NCBI GenBank assembly: GCA_947258985.1
Contig: CAMYKI010000031.1
Coordinates: 1 to 32,311, forward strand
Source: an uncultured Acidimicrobiaceae bacterium
GTDB taxonomy: Bacteria; Actinomycetota; Acidimicrobiia; Spongiisociales; UBA5794
DNA: 32,311 nucleotides
Direction of reading: 5' to 3'
The notes under the pieces were generated by a model. It saw nothing but the letters and a program-made list of their open reading frames with translations, made no database searches and had not been told where the DNA came from. Each line of letters begins with the position of its first letter. The first letter of the stretch is position 1. The translations under genes were made by a program, and so were the position numbers. This document shows positions 23,765 through 32,015 of the stretch, piece by piece.

Positions 23765-25324
23765 CTATTTGGTCCCGATTTCATCAACGAGCGCCGACCC
23801 GTATGCCCGATGCCCGAGTTCGTTCGGGTGGAAGGTCCCTGATGTCGCCAGCCTCTCCGGTTGGAAGAGACCGCCCCCGCCCTGGATAACGGCCGACTCT
23901 TCCGCCGTGCGAAACCATCTCACCCCCGGATCGGCGACCGCCGCAACCTCCTCGGGGAACGGATTCCCGGAATAGCCTTCTCCGCCGTAGGGATCGGACC
24001 CGCAGTAACCGTGACCCTCGAACGCGGCGACGTGCGCGTCGACGAAGGACCAGCCGTGGGTGTCGGCGATGGACAGCAGAGTTTCGTTGAGCGGCACCAG
24101 CAGGCCTTCCCGGACTACCTCGAGTTCGGTGCGATCAACCTCGAGACCCGGCAGCAGGTCTCCTCCGATCTCGTCGCATGTCGTGATCCGACCGTCGCGC
24201 GCCACCGACGACGAGCCGGGATACCCAGCAAGGAGAACCTTTTCGATATCGATGCCACCGAGGGCGTCGGCAAGGCGTCCGAAAAGCTCGGGCAGCCCAT
24301 CAATGTCGTCGCCGACGTCGGTGACAAGATTGTCCAACAGGTTCTGATAGATGGGATTGACGACGAGGAGCGGATCGAGGGCGATCAGAGATCCCACGGT
24401 GAAGGCAAAACCGACGTCGTTGCCACCTGCAGACACAACGAGATAATCGACGGTCCGCCGACACCCTCCTCCACCATCGCCGCCACAGCCCATCAGATCG
24501 GATAGTTCTTCGACCTGGGGACGCAGCGTGCGTTTGGCGCCATCCCGGCCTGTTGCGGGGTCGGGTTCGCCGAGTATCCCGTTGTCGATCTCCGCACCCG
24601 ACGCTGCCAGAAACACGAAGGTCACCGACGTGTGGGGATCGGCCCGCTCCAAGGCGAGGGCCGCTTGAGCCGGACCGGCGAGTCCGCTGCGATGTGCTGC
24701 TGCGTGATCGAGATCTTCAGGGAGGTCGGGAGAGCCTCCCGCATCGGCCCAGCGAGCCGGATCGCCGGGAACCTCGGGATTTCCTTCGCCCGCCACAAAC
24801 GAGTCGCCGATTGATGCGATCACAACGTCCCGAACGAGGATCGACTCTTCGAGGACATGGCGATGGGCACCCGAAGCCACCTCGAGAGCCACCTCATACG
24901 CACCTTCCGGAACCTCGACAACGGTCTGCGTCGATTCGGATACGACCCGGGTGGCGACTCCCGAGTCGTCGGTGAGTGTCCAGGTGAACGACTCGATCGG
25001 TAGCGGTGTCCCCGCATCGTCGACGAGCACCAGATTTGATCCATCGAATACAACGGCAAACACCGGTACGACATCCCCACAGCCGGTGCGGCATGTTCCC
25101 GGCTGCATATTCAGGATGTACTCGACCGTGTTCGGTATGTCGATCAGACCGTTGTTGTTTCCATCAAGACCAAACCTCGCAGGCATCGACCACTCGAACT
25201 CCCCGACAAGGCTCACTTCGCCGGCCGCGACGGCGTCGCCGCCTGAAGGACTGCCTTCATCACAGGCGGCCACCGATACGCTCATCAGCACTACGACTAT
25301 CAGCCAGCAACATTGTCGACTCAC
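23765..25324 (-). CDS. SGNH/GDSL-family hydrolase lipoprotein
   Basis: 519 aa from the GTG at 25324. The N-terminal signal ends SVSVAAC with lipidation Cys at residue 21. A short loop DGNNNGLID (residues 54-62) resembles a calcium-binding EF-hand/dockerin loop, followed by a beta-rich domain (about 60-165). The hydrolase domain begins IASIGDSFVAGEGNP with nucleophile Ser 175. It has Gly-Asn block SAGGNDVGF and the catalytic His in TFHPNELGHRAYG near the end. It should be an esterase or lipase on the outer face of the membrane; the substrate is unknown. A longer frame to 25402 is rejected because it would bury the signal peptide. TTGGAT lies 6 bases before the GTG. Confidence 0.9.
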   Translation of the reverse strand: MSRQCCWLIVVVLMSVSVAACDEGSPSGGDAVAAGEVSLVGEFEWSMPARFGLDGNNNGLIDIPNTVEYILNMQPGTCRTGCGDVVPVFAVVFDGSNLVLVDDAGTPLPIESFTWTLTDDSGVATRVVSESTQTVVEVPEGAYEVALEVASGAHRHVLEESILVRDVVIASIGDSFVAGEGNPEVPGDPARWADAGGSPDLPEDLDHAAAHRSGLAGPAQAALALERADPHTSVTFVFLAASGAEIDNGILGEPDPATGRDGAKRTLRPQVEELSDLMGCGGDGGGGCRRTVDYLVVSAGGNDVGFAFTVGSLIALDPLLVVNPIYQNLLDNLVTDVGDDIDGLPELFGRLADALGGIDIEKVLLAGYPGSSSVARDGRITTCDEIGGDLLPGLEVDRTELEVVREGLLVPLNETLLSIADTHGWSFVDAHVAAFEGHGYCGSDPYGGEGYSGNPFPEEVAAVADPGVRWFRTAEESAVIQGGGGLFQPERLATSGTFHPNELGHRAYGSALVDEIGTK

Positions 25325-25387
25325 ACCCTTATCCAAGCACGGTCGACCGTCGTCGCGGCCGCACCTGCCGTGTGCAATCATGGTTTT

Positions 25388-26857
25388 GTGACTACACAAC
25401 AACCATCCGCCGCCCTCGCCGACTTCGGCGTGATCGGGCTGGCCGTCATGGGCCGCAATCTGGTTCTAAACATGAACGACCACGGGGTTACTGTCGCCGT
25501 GTACAACCGGACGACGTCGAGGGTCGACGAGTTCCTGACCGGAGACGCCGCCGGCACCTCCATCGTCGGCGCCTATTCGCTCGAGCAATTGGTGGCCCTG
25601 CTGGAGCGGCCCCGCCGCATACTGCTCATGATCAAGGCCGGGCAGGCCGTCGACCGGACAATCGACGCCCTGCTGCCCCTCTTGCAGCCGGGGGACATCA
25701 TCATCGACGGCGGCAATTCGCTCTTTACGGACACCATTCGCAGAACGCATGCCGTCGAGGCTGCCGGGATGCGCTTTGTCGGCTCTGGTATCTCCGGCGG
25801 CGAAGAAGGCGCCCGCACCGGGCCCTCGATCATGCCCGGGGGCACCGCCGATGCATGGCCATTCATCAAAGACACCTTTCAATCGATAGCAGCGTCGGTC
25901 GATGGGGTGCCGTGCTGCGACTGGGTGGGTGCAGACGGTGCCGGGCATTACGTCAAGATGGTTCACAACGGCATCGAATACGGCGATATGCAGGTACTGG
26001 CGGAGGCGTACGACATCATGCACCGCGGCCTCGGTATGACCCACGATGCCATGCAGGCTGTCTTCGCCGAATGGAATCGGGGCCCGCTCGATTCCTACCT
26101 CGTCGAAATCACCGCAGACATCATGGGGACCAGCGACACCGACGGGCTACCACTGCTGGAGAAGATACTGGACACAGCCGGGCAAAAAGGCACCGGAAAG
26201 TGGACCGTCATCTCCTCGATGGAGTTGGGCCAACCAACGACGCTTGTCGCAGAAGCGGTGTACGCCAGAGTGGTTTCCGCATTCCTCGATCAACGACTGG
26301 CAGCAGCCGACCGACTAGACGGGCCGGATGCCGGGATCGAGGGCGATCGAGATGAGATCATCGCCGACCTCCACGATGCCGTTTATGCCTCCAAGATCGT
26401 TTCGTATGCCCAGGGGTTCATGCTTCTCGAAGCCGCCGCGGAAGAGAACGGATGGAGCCTCGACTTTGCCTCGGTTGCGTCGATGTGGCGGGGCGGATGC
26501 ATCATCCGCTCCCGGTTCCTCGGCGACCTCATGGAGGTCTTCACAAAGGATCCCGATCTGCCCAATATCCTCCTGAGCGACTTCTTCGGATCCGCCGTCG
26601 CCAAAGGACAGGCCGGATGGCGACGAACCGTGAGCCGTGCTGTCGCGGCGGGGATCGCCGTCCCCGCCTACGCCTCCGCCCTCTCATTCTTCGACGGGTA
26701 CCGATCGCGACGGGTGCCGGCGAACCTGATTCAAGCGCAGCGCGACTATTTCGGGGCACACACCTACGAGCGCATCGACACCGACGGTGGACAGTTTTTT
26801 CACACGAACTGGACGGGCACCGGCGGCGACGTTTCCTCGAGCACATACAACGTGTAG
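25388..26857 (+). CDS. gnd: 6-phosphogluconate dehydrogenase, decarboxylating
   Basis: 489 aa, the long dimeric type. Oxidises 6-phosphogluconate to ribulose-5-phosphate with reduction of NADP in the pentose phosphate pathway. The N-terminal nucleotide fold is FGVIGLAVMGRNLVLNMNDHGVTVAVYNRTTSRVDEF, where the R after YN suits NADP. Substrate loop GSGISGGEEGARTGPSIMPGG and catalytic K190 in YVKMVHNGIEYGDMQ are intact. C-terminal blocks include WRGGCIIRS and YFGAHTYERID. The GTG at 25388 is preferred over the in-frame ATG at 25313, whose extra residues are not family-like. No Shine-Dalgarno is seen; AATCAT six bases upstream is a poor -10. Confidence 0.96.
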   Translation: MTTQQPSAALADFGVIGLAVMGRNLVLNMNDHGVTVAVYNRTTSRVDEFLTGDAAGTSIVGAYSLEQLVALLERPRRILLMIKAGQAVDRTIDALLPLLQPGDIIIDGGNSLFTDTIRRTHAVEAAGMRFVGSGISGGEEGARTGPSIMPGGTADAWPFIKDTFQSIAASVDGVPCCDWVGADGAGHYVKMVHNGIEYGDMQVLAEAYDIMHRGLGMTHDAMQAVFAEWNRGPLDSYLVEITADIMGTSDTDGLPLLEKILDTAGQKGTGKWTVISSMELGQPTTLVAEAVYARVVSAFLDQRLAAADRLDGPDAGIEGDRDEIIADLHDAVYASKIVSYAQGFMLLEAAAEENGWSLDFASVASMWRGGCIIRSRFLGDLMEVFTKDPDLPNILLSDFFGSAVAKGQAGWRRTVSRAVAAGIAVPAYASALSFFDGYRSRRVPANLIQAQRDYFGAHTYERIDTDGGQFFHTNWTGTGGDVSSSTYNV

Positions 26858-26889
26858 AGGCCGCCCGCCACAGCTGCACCGGCCTCCTT

Positions 26890-26895
26890 TAGACT
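26890..26895 (+). promoter_or_regulatory. -10 element of a probable leaderless transcript
   Basis: TAGACT, six bases (CTCCCC), then the parA ATG at 26902. Identical hexamer to the one before the HhH gene at 5726. Confidence 0.4.
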
Positions 26896-26901
26896 CTCCC
26901 C

Positions 26902-27660
26902 ATGGGGTCGATCATCGCGTTTGCCAACCAGAAGGGCGGAGTCGCCAAGACGACGACCGCGCACACGCTGGGTGATGCGTTCGTCGAGATGGGTAATAGC
27001 GTCCTTCTCGTCGACCTCGACCCCCAGGCTTGCCTGACATACGCGATGGGGGTCGACCCGGATACGCTCGACCTCACCCTCCACGACGTCTTTGCCGGAA
27101 GGGTCAAGACCGAGGAAGTCGTTGTCGAATCCGACGAGTCGCCCGCATTGCTGCCGTCGTCGATCGACCTGGCCGGCGCCGAGGTGCACCTGCTCACCAA
27201 GACCGGTCGCGAGTTCGTGCTTGCCAGAGCGCTCAAGCCGCTCGTCGACAGATACGACTATCTGCTCATTGACTGCGGCCCATCGCTCGGGATACTCACC
27301 ATCAACGGTCTTACCGCGGCCGATCAGGTAGCCATCCCGTTCCAGTGCGATACGTTGAGCCAACGTGGTGTCGGCCAGCTACTCGAGACGGTGAGCGATG
27401 TGCGTTCGTTCACCAACGACGATCTCGCCGTCCTCGGCGGAATTGCGACGATGTTCGACGGCCGCACCCGTCTTGCGCACCAGGTACTCGAAAGCATCGA
27501 GCAGCAGCACGGCCTCCGGGTGCTACCGCCACCGATCCCGAAATCGGTCCGGGTAGCTGAGGCTCCTGGAAAGGGAAGGTCGGTACTCAACCACGCCCGG
27601 AGTTCGAAGCCCGCTGCGGCGTACCGAGATCTCGCGGCGACGATTGCGAGCGAAATATGA
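26902..27660 (+). CDS. ParA/Soj-family ATPase without a neighbouring ParB
   Basis: 252 aa. Deviant Walker A NQKGGVAKTTTAHTLG (residues 9-24), Walker A' and B strands VLLVDLDPQACLT and YLLIDCGPSLGILTING, and the C-terminal PKSVRVAEAPGKGRSVLNHARSSKPAAAYRDLA are standard for Soj-type ParA ATPases, which bind DNA non-specifically as ATP dimers and position chromosomes, plasmids or protein clusters. No parB and no parS-like site is seen, so this may be an orphan used to place a protein complex rather than an origin. Its stop overlaps the next gene by ATGA, pointing to the zinc-ribbon protein as its partner. Confidence 0.93.
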   Translation: MGSIIAFANQKGGVAKTTTAHTLGDAFVEMGNSVLLVDLDPQACLTYAMGVDPDTLDLTLHDVFAGRVKTEEVVVESDESPALLPSSIDLAGAEVHLLTKTGREFVLARALKPLVDRYDYLLIDCGPSLGILTINGLTAADQVAIPFQCDTLSQRGVGQLLETVSDVRSFTNDDLAVLGGIATMFDGRTRLAHQVLESIEQQHGLRVLPPPIPKSVRVAEAPGKGRSVLNHARSSKPAAAYRDLAATIASEI

Positions 27661-27980
27661 CAAAGGATCCGCTCGGCAAGAGCGCTCTGTTCAGCCCTCC
27701 GCCGATGGCCCCCGCCGATGACAGGCTGGATGCCGATCCGCTGGTCGGAGGCGACCATCCCGAAGGCAAACATGCCCTGTACAGCGCCGGTCCTCGACGC
27801 GCCGGGACCGTCGTCATGGAATGCTCAAACTGCCTCAACCACATCAGGATGACGACCGTCGAAGCCTGCGTCCGCATCGTCTATGTCTCGCTGTGGATCC
27901 CGGGCAAACACTTCAGCCGCTGGGTGCAGTGCCCGGAATGTGAGCGACGCACCTGGTGCCGCATTCACTGGACCGACTGA
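27657..27980 (+). CDS. Small zinc-ribbon protein coupled to ParA
   Basis: 107 aa, of no family I recognise. Two CxxC pairs (C56/C59 in MECSNCLN and C92/C95 in QCPECERR) suggest one bound zinc, with a helix between them (TTVEACVRIVYVSLWIPGK) that is amphipathic or membrane-surface seeking. The N-terminal half is Pro-rich and contains two copies of a short motif: GKSALFS (residues 7-13) and GKHALYS (37-43). The end is aromatic (RTWCRIHWTD). It starts inside the parA stop (ATGA), so co-translation is expected. Possibly a ParA adaptor or cargo; this is inference. Confidence 0.75.
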   Translation: MTKDPLGKSALFSPPPMAPADDRLDADPLVGGDHPEGKHALYSAGPRRAGTVVMECSNCLNHIRMTTVEACVRIVYVSLWIPGKHFSRWVQCPECERRTWCRIHWTD

Positions 27981-27990
27981 CTCCGACCGT

Positions 27991-28794
27991 TTACCAGCCG
28001 ACCCATACGCCGACCGCCGTCAGCAACACGACAACGAGACCCACCACGATCTGTGTCCACCCCACGACCTTGGCCGCCACCGGGGGCCTCGCCAACGACC
28101 AGAAGGCAAGCACACCCACCCCGATGAGCGCGAGAACGGCAAGCCAGGGAACGAGGTTGGCAACGGCCGCAGCACTCAGCGTCGCCACCGTCACCGCTTG
28201 CGTCGCGTAGACCCGGGGAGCCTCTGCCGGTTTGCCGTGAACCCGCCGTATCTGCGCCCGCACCAAAACGACCGAGGCAACGGCTCGGGCGGCCAGCACA
28301 AGCCAGAGCCCGAACGCCGGACCCGGGTCCCATCCATCCGCAAGCGCAATCATCGACACGGTGCCGCCCATGGCAACGGCTCCTGCGATCTCCGCCACGA
28401 GCGTCCGGCTTTGGCTGTAGGCATCGGCGTAGAGAGCGACCCCGGCAAGCGGCACCGCAATCAGCAGAGGTTGCCAGAACGGAGACCCGGCCGTGACCAC
28501 GGCACCGGCGACGCCGGCAAGGGCCAGCAGCCCGTAGAACAGGGAGAAGCCGGCTGCGGTGGTCGTCCGATTGAGCCAGCGTCTGCGCACAATGTCGGTC
28601 AGAACCAGTTTCACCGGACGGCGCGCCAGGAAGACGGCGAGCGATGCCACCGCCAGCTCCCATGCAGCCGGTGACGGGGCGACGAGAAGACCGAGTACTG
28701 CGGGCTCGAGCGTGAATCCCCAGCCCCCGTGCTCGACGGGGAGCGCTATGGATCGCCACTTCGGCGCACCCGCTTCGGATCCAGTATTCGCCAT
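27991..28794 (-). CDS. YwiC-like family membrane protein
   Basis: 267 aa, with around eight membrane helices. The N-terminal ALPVEHGGWGFTLEP and ARRPVKLVLTDIVRRRW match the YwiC-like family, whose biochemical role is not established. The ATG at 28794 is chosen because TACGAT lies exactly six bases upstream, and because the extra 40 residues of the longer frame are not membrane-like. It is convergent with the zinc-ribbon gene (10 bp apart) and divergent from the arsenate-reductase-like gene. Confidence 0.85.
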   Translation of the reverse strand: MANTGSEAGAPKWRSIALPVEHGGWGFTLEPAVLGLLVAPSPAAWELAVASLAVFLARRPVKLVLTDIVRRRWLNRTTTAAGFSLFYGLLALAGVAGAVVTAGSPFWQPLLIAVPLAGVALYADAYSQSRTLVAEIAGAVAMGGTVSMIALADGWDPGPAFGLWLVLAARAVASVVLVRAQIRRVHGKPAEAPRVYATQAVTVATLSAAAVANLVPWLAVLALIGVGVLAFWSLARPPVAAKVVGWTQIVVGLVVVLLTAVGVWVGW

Positions 28795-28800
28795 CGACAC

Positions 28801-28806
28801 ATCGTA
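28801..28806 (-). promoter_or_regulatory. -10 element of a probable leaderless transcript
   Basis: TACGAT on the minus strand, six bases (GTGTCG), then the YwiC-like ATG at 28794. The divergent arsC side has the same hexamer at the same spacing. Confidence 0.45.
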
Positions 28807-28854
28807 TTTGGGTCGCCTGTCGACGGCTTGTCGGGCGATCGAGTGCAACCCATC

Positions 28855-28860
28855 TACGAT
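28855..28860 (+). promoter_or_regulatory. -10 element upstream of the arsC leader ORF
   Basis: TACGAT, six bases (TAGCTC), then the ATG at 28867 that opens a 9-codon ORF rather than the arsC frame itself. Confidence 0.4.
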
Positions 28861-28866
28861 TAGCTC

Positions 28867-28896
28867 ATGACTCCAGTCGAAACAGTCCCTCGATGA
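28867..28896 (+). CDS. Putative 9-codon leader peptide coupled to arsC
   Basis: ATG at 28867 reads MTPVETVPR and stops with TGA at 28894-28896. The arsC ATG (28893) overlaps that TGA as ATGA, the same coupling used between real genes in this window. The leader ATG, not the arsC ATG, has the -10 element at the leaderless distance, and the arsC ATG has no good Shine-Dalgarno. So ribosomes may load on the leader ORF and re-start at arsC. A chance ORF of nine codons is easy to obtain; the position is what makes it notable. Confidence 0.4.
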   Translation: MTPVETVPR

Positions 28897-29318
28897 CCCT
28901 GGCTCAGACCACACCTCCTGCTGTTCTCTTCCTCTGTGTCCACAACGCGGGTAGATCGCAGATGGCTGCGGGGTGGCTCCGCCATCTGGCAGGAGAGTCG
29001 ATCAACGTCTATTCCGGTGGATCCGCTCCCGCCGACCAGATCAACCAGACAGCGGTGCAGGCCATGCATGAAGTCGGCATTGACATCCGATCCGCGGAAC
29101 CGCAGATCTGGACCGATGAAGTCGTGCGGGCGGTTGATGTCGTGGTGACGATGGGGTGCGGTGATGTGTGCCCGATCTATCCGGGGAAGCGATACGAGGA
29201 CTGGGTGCTGACTGATCCTGCCGGACAGCCCATCGAGGTGGTTCGAGCGGTTCGGGACGAGATAGAGGCCAGGGTGCGCGGCCTGATGAAGAGCCTCGGC
29301 GTTGCCGCCGGCGGATAG
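28893..29318 (+). CDS. arsC: Arsenate reductase-like low-molecular-weight phosphatase
   Basis: 141 aa. The P-loop is CVHNAGRSQMAAGW (C15, R21; CX5R), followed by SGGSAPADQINQTAVQAMHEVGID. The redox cysteines C89 and C93 lie in TMGCGDVCPIYPGKRYEDW, and the catalytic Asp in LTDPAGQP. The GCGDxCP stretch is characteristic of thioredoxin- or mycothiol-type arsenate reductases rather than tyrosine phosphatases, so reduction of arsenate to arsenite is the likely reaction. No ArsR regulator, Acr3 or ArsB pump is nearby, so it stands alone here. Convergent with pgi. Confidence 0.88.
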   Translation: MTLAQTTPPAVLFLCVHNAGRSQMAAGWLRHLAGESINVYSGGSAPADQINQTAVQAMHEVGIDIRSAEPQIWTDEVVRAVDVVVTMGCGDVCPIYPGKRYEDWVLTDPAGQPIEVVRAVRDEIEARVRGLMKSLGVAAGG

Positions 29319-29347
29319 CCCCGGCAACAACAACCTTGCCAGGTGCT

Positions 29348-30970
29348 CTAGGCGCGGTAATTCCTGTATCTCTCGATGAGGGCGTTGGTAGAGGCATCGT
29401 GGGAGAGTTCCCCAGGATCGGTTGCCCCGAGCTCTCCAATTATCCGCGTCGCAAGCACCTTCCCTAGTTCTACCCCCCACTGATCGAACGAGTTGATTCC
29501 CCAGACCGCACCCTGGACAAACACCTTGTGCTCATAGAGCGCAACGAGCTGGCCGAGCACCGCAGGCGTCAGCCGCGGAGCAAGGATCACAGACGTCGGC
29601 CGATTGCCCGGGAACGTACGGTGGGGAACCAGCTCCGGGACAATCCCGGCGGCGGCGACTTCTTCCTCCGTCTTCCCGAAGGCCAGCGCCTCCGCTTGGG
29701 CAAACAGATTGCCCATCAGGAAGTCGTGTTGCATTCCGAGGTCATCGGTAGCTTCCAAGAACCCGATCAAATCGCCCGGAACGACGCTCGTGCCCTGGTG
29801 CAACAGCTGATAGAAGGCATGCTGACCATTTGTTCCGGCTTCCCCCCAAACGATCGGGCCGGTATCTCTCCCAACTGCAATTCCTTCGAGTCCGACCCTC
29901 TTCCCATTCGACTCCATATCCAGTTGTTGCAGATAGGCGGGGAAACGATCGAGGTCCTGTGCGTACGGAAGCACGGCATATGTCGGGTACCCAAGGATGT
30001 TCCGGTACCACACGCCGATCAGAGCGAGCAGTGCCGGAACATTCTGTTCAATTGGCGTATCGCGGAAGTGGTGATCCATCGCCCGAAATCCCGACAACAT
30101 CTCACCGAACGCTTCGGGACCGATAGCAATCATCAACGGAAGACCGATGGCCGAATCGAACGAATAGCGGCCCCCAACCCAGTCCCAGAATCCAAACATG
30201 TTGGCAGTGTCGATGCCGAACTCGGACACCGCATCAGCGTTGGTCGATACGGCAACGAAGTGACGGGCGACTGCTGATTTGTCACCATCGAACCTGTCCA
30301 GGAGCCATTCCTTGGCTGCCCGGGCGTTGGTCATCGTCTCCAGCGTGGTGAACGTCTTCGAGGCGATAACGAACAGCGTCTCTGCGGGATCCGCATCTGC
30401 GAGGACGGCGACGAGATGCGCCGGATCGATGTTCGAAACGAACTCGGCTTCGATGTCGGGATGCCGGTAGTGGCGCAGCGCTCGATATGCCATGACCGGT
30501 CCGAGGTCGGACCCACCGATCCCGATGTTGATGATCTTGCGTATCGGCTTTCCCGTATGCCCAAGCCACTCCCCTGCTCGAACTCGTGAGGCGAAGCCTG
30601 CCATCCGGTCTAGAACTTCATGCACCCCCGCCACAACATCCGTGCCGTCGACCAGGAACGTGTCTTCGGGTCCGGCACGCAGCGCCACGTGGAGCACGGG
30701 TCGATTTTCAGTCGAGTTGATCCGCTCGCCGGCAAACATTGCCTGGGCACGCTCCTCGACACCCGCTGCCCTGGCCAGCGCTATCAGCCGACGAAGGACC
30801 TCGTCGTCGATCAGATGCTTCGAAAGATCAACCGCGAGATCGCCCGCGGAAAAGGTGTACCGGGATGCCCGCTCCGGGTCTGAAGCGAACATGGCACGCA
30901 AATCGAACGACGTCCGGTCTCTGTAGCTCTCCAAGGCATTCCACTGCGAAGCGGCCCGATCGGCAACCAT
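29348..30970 (-). CDS. pgi: Glucose-6-phosphate isomerase
   Basis: 540 aa, the normal long bacterial form. Interconverts glucose-6-phosphate and fructose-6-phosphate in glycolysis and gluconeogenesis. Motifs: [40 protein letters not shown] (first family signature), [21 protein letters not shown] with the catalytic Glu and His region, and [17 protein letters not shown] (second signature with the catalytic Lys). The ATG at 30970 has GGAG about 8 nt upstream, so unlike several neighbours it uses a Shine-Dalgarno. Confidence 0.97.
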   Translation of the reverse strand: MVADRAASQWNALESYRDRTSFDLRAMFASDPERASRYTFSAGDLAVDLSKHLIDDEVLRRLIALARAAGVEERAQAMFAGERINSTENRPVLHVALRAGPEDTFLVDGTDVVAGVHEVLDRMAGFASRVRAGEWLGHTGKPIRKIINIGIGGSDLGPVMAYRALRHYRHPDIEAEFVSNIDPAHLVAVLADADPAETLFVIASKTFTTLETMTNARAAKEWLLDRFDGDKSAVARHFVAVSTNADAVSEFGIDTANMFGFWDWVGGRYSFDSAIGLPLMIAIGPEAFGEMLSGFRAMDHHFRDTPIEQNVPALLALIGVWYRNILGYPTYAVLPYAQDLDRFPAYLQQLDMESNGKRVGLEGIAVGRDTGPIVWGEAGTNGQHAFYQLLHQGTSVVPGDLIGFLEATDDLGMQHDFLMGNLFAQAEALAFGKTEEEVAAAGIVPELVPHRTFPGNRPTSVILAPRLTPAVLGQLVALYEHKVFVQGAVWGINSFDQWGVELGKVLATRIIGELGATDPGELSHDASTNALIERYRNYRA

Positions 30971-30997
30971 CTGCTATCTCCGTTGCTGGGTGTAGCC

Positions 30998-31003
30998 AGA
31001 CTA
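30998..31003 (-). promoter_or_regulatory. Candidate -10 element for pgi
   Basis: TAGTCT on the minus strand, about 27 bases before the pgi ATG, leaving a short leader with the GGAG site. No clear -35. Confidence 0.3.
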
Positions 31004-31033
31004 TCAACCACGCCGGCGCCGACGGTCATTGAG

Positions 31034-31039
31034 TAACCT
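31034..31039 (+). promoter_or_regulatory. -10 element of a probable leaderless transcript
   Basis: TAACCT, seven bases, then the quinone oxidoreductase ATG at 31047. Confidence 0.4.
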
Positions 31040-31046
31040 CAGCACC

Positions 31047-32015
31047 ATGAACTCAGTAGTTGTAAACAGGACCGGCGGCCCCGGAGTTCTCCAGTTCGAG
31101 CAGGTGGCTCCGGTCGAACTCGGTGCCGGACAACTCCGGGTTTCGCTGGTGGCCGCCGGCGTGAACTACATAGACACCTATCACCGTGGCGGCATCTACC
31201 CGCTCGAGATGCCCTTCGTGCCGGGTCTCGAAGGAGCCGGCATCGTCGAGGAGGTCGGCGCAGGCGTGTCCGGGTTCGCCCAGGGAGACCGTGTCGCCTG
31301 GACGGATCAACTCGGATCCTACGCGGAACAAGTTGCGATCAACTCAGAACGCGCCGTGAAGGTGCCGGAGGACAGCCCCCTCATGACCGCGGCGGCGATG
31401 ATGCTCCAGGGAATCACCGCCCACTACCTTGCGAGCGATACTTTCCAACTGCAATCCGGGCATCGTTGCCTGATACACGCCGGGGCAGGCGGCGTTGGTC
31501 GACTGCTCATCCAGTTGGCGAGACGCGTCGGCGCCGAAGTGTTCACCACAGTCTCCACTGCGGAGAAGGCCCGGCTTGCCAGCGAAGCTGGGGCGACCCA
31601 TGTCATCAACTATGCGCAGGACGATTTTGTCGAGGAAGTCCGGCAAATCGCAGGCGAACGTTCCCTAGATGTCGTCTATGACGGGGTGGGCGCCAGTACC
31701 TTCGAGAAGGGTTTGGCTCTCCTCAAACCGCGTGGCTTGATGGTGCTATTCGGGCAATCGAGTGGTGTCGTGCCCCCGTTCGATCTCGGGACACTTTCGA
31801 GGTTGGGCTCACTGTATGTGACCCGGCCGACGATGGGCTCCTACATTTCCACAAGCGCCGAACTGAGGAACCGCACCGACCAACTCTTCTCGCTGACGGC
31901 CCGCGGTGAACTCGGCGTGACTATCGACAGAACGATGCATCTCAGCCAGGCAGATGTGGCCCACCGGGCCCTGGAAGGTCGCAAGACCGCAGGCAAGATC
32001 CTGCTGGTTCCGTGA
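31047..32015 (+). CDS. NADPH:quinone oxidoreductase (zeta-crystallin-like MDR)
   Basis: 322 aa, medium-chain dehydrogenase/reductase superfamily, without the zinc ligands of alcohol dehydrogenases. Substrate-side motif AAGVNYIDTYHRGGIYPLEMPFVPGLEGAGIV and nucleotide loop IHAGAGGVGRLLIQLA (143-158) match quinone oxidoreductase-1 (Qor). Likely one-electron quinone or enone reduction with NADPH. The ATG at 31047 is preferred over an in-frame TTG at 31029, because TAACCT sits seven bases upstream and the product begins MNSVVVNRTGGPGVLQFE as in relatives. The stop overlaps the cupin gene (GTGA). Confidence 0.93.
   Translation: MNSVVVNRTGGPGVLQFEQVAPVELGAGQLRVSLVAAGVNYIDTYHRGGIYPLEMPFVPGLEGAGIVEEVGAGVSGFAQGDRVAWTDQLGSYAEQVAINSERAVKVPEDSPLMTAAAMMLQGITAHYLASDTFQLQSGHRCLIHAGAGGVGRLLIQLARRVGAEVFTTVSTAEKARLASEAGATHVINYAQDDFVEEVRQIAGERSLDVVYDGVGASTFEKGLALLKPRGLMVLFGQSSGVVPPFDLGTLSRLGSLYVTRPTMGSYISTSAELRNRTDQLFSLTARGELGVTIDRTMHLSQADVAHRALEGRKTAGKILLVP

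Noticed and set aside
29323-29340. GGCAA / TTGCC stem between convergent arsC and pgi as a terminator
   Set aside because: Only five base pairs with an 8-base loop and no T-tract; too weak to annotate.
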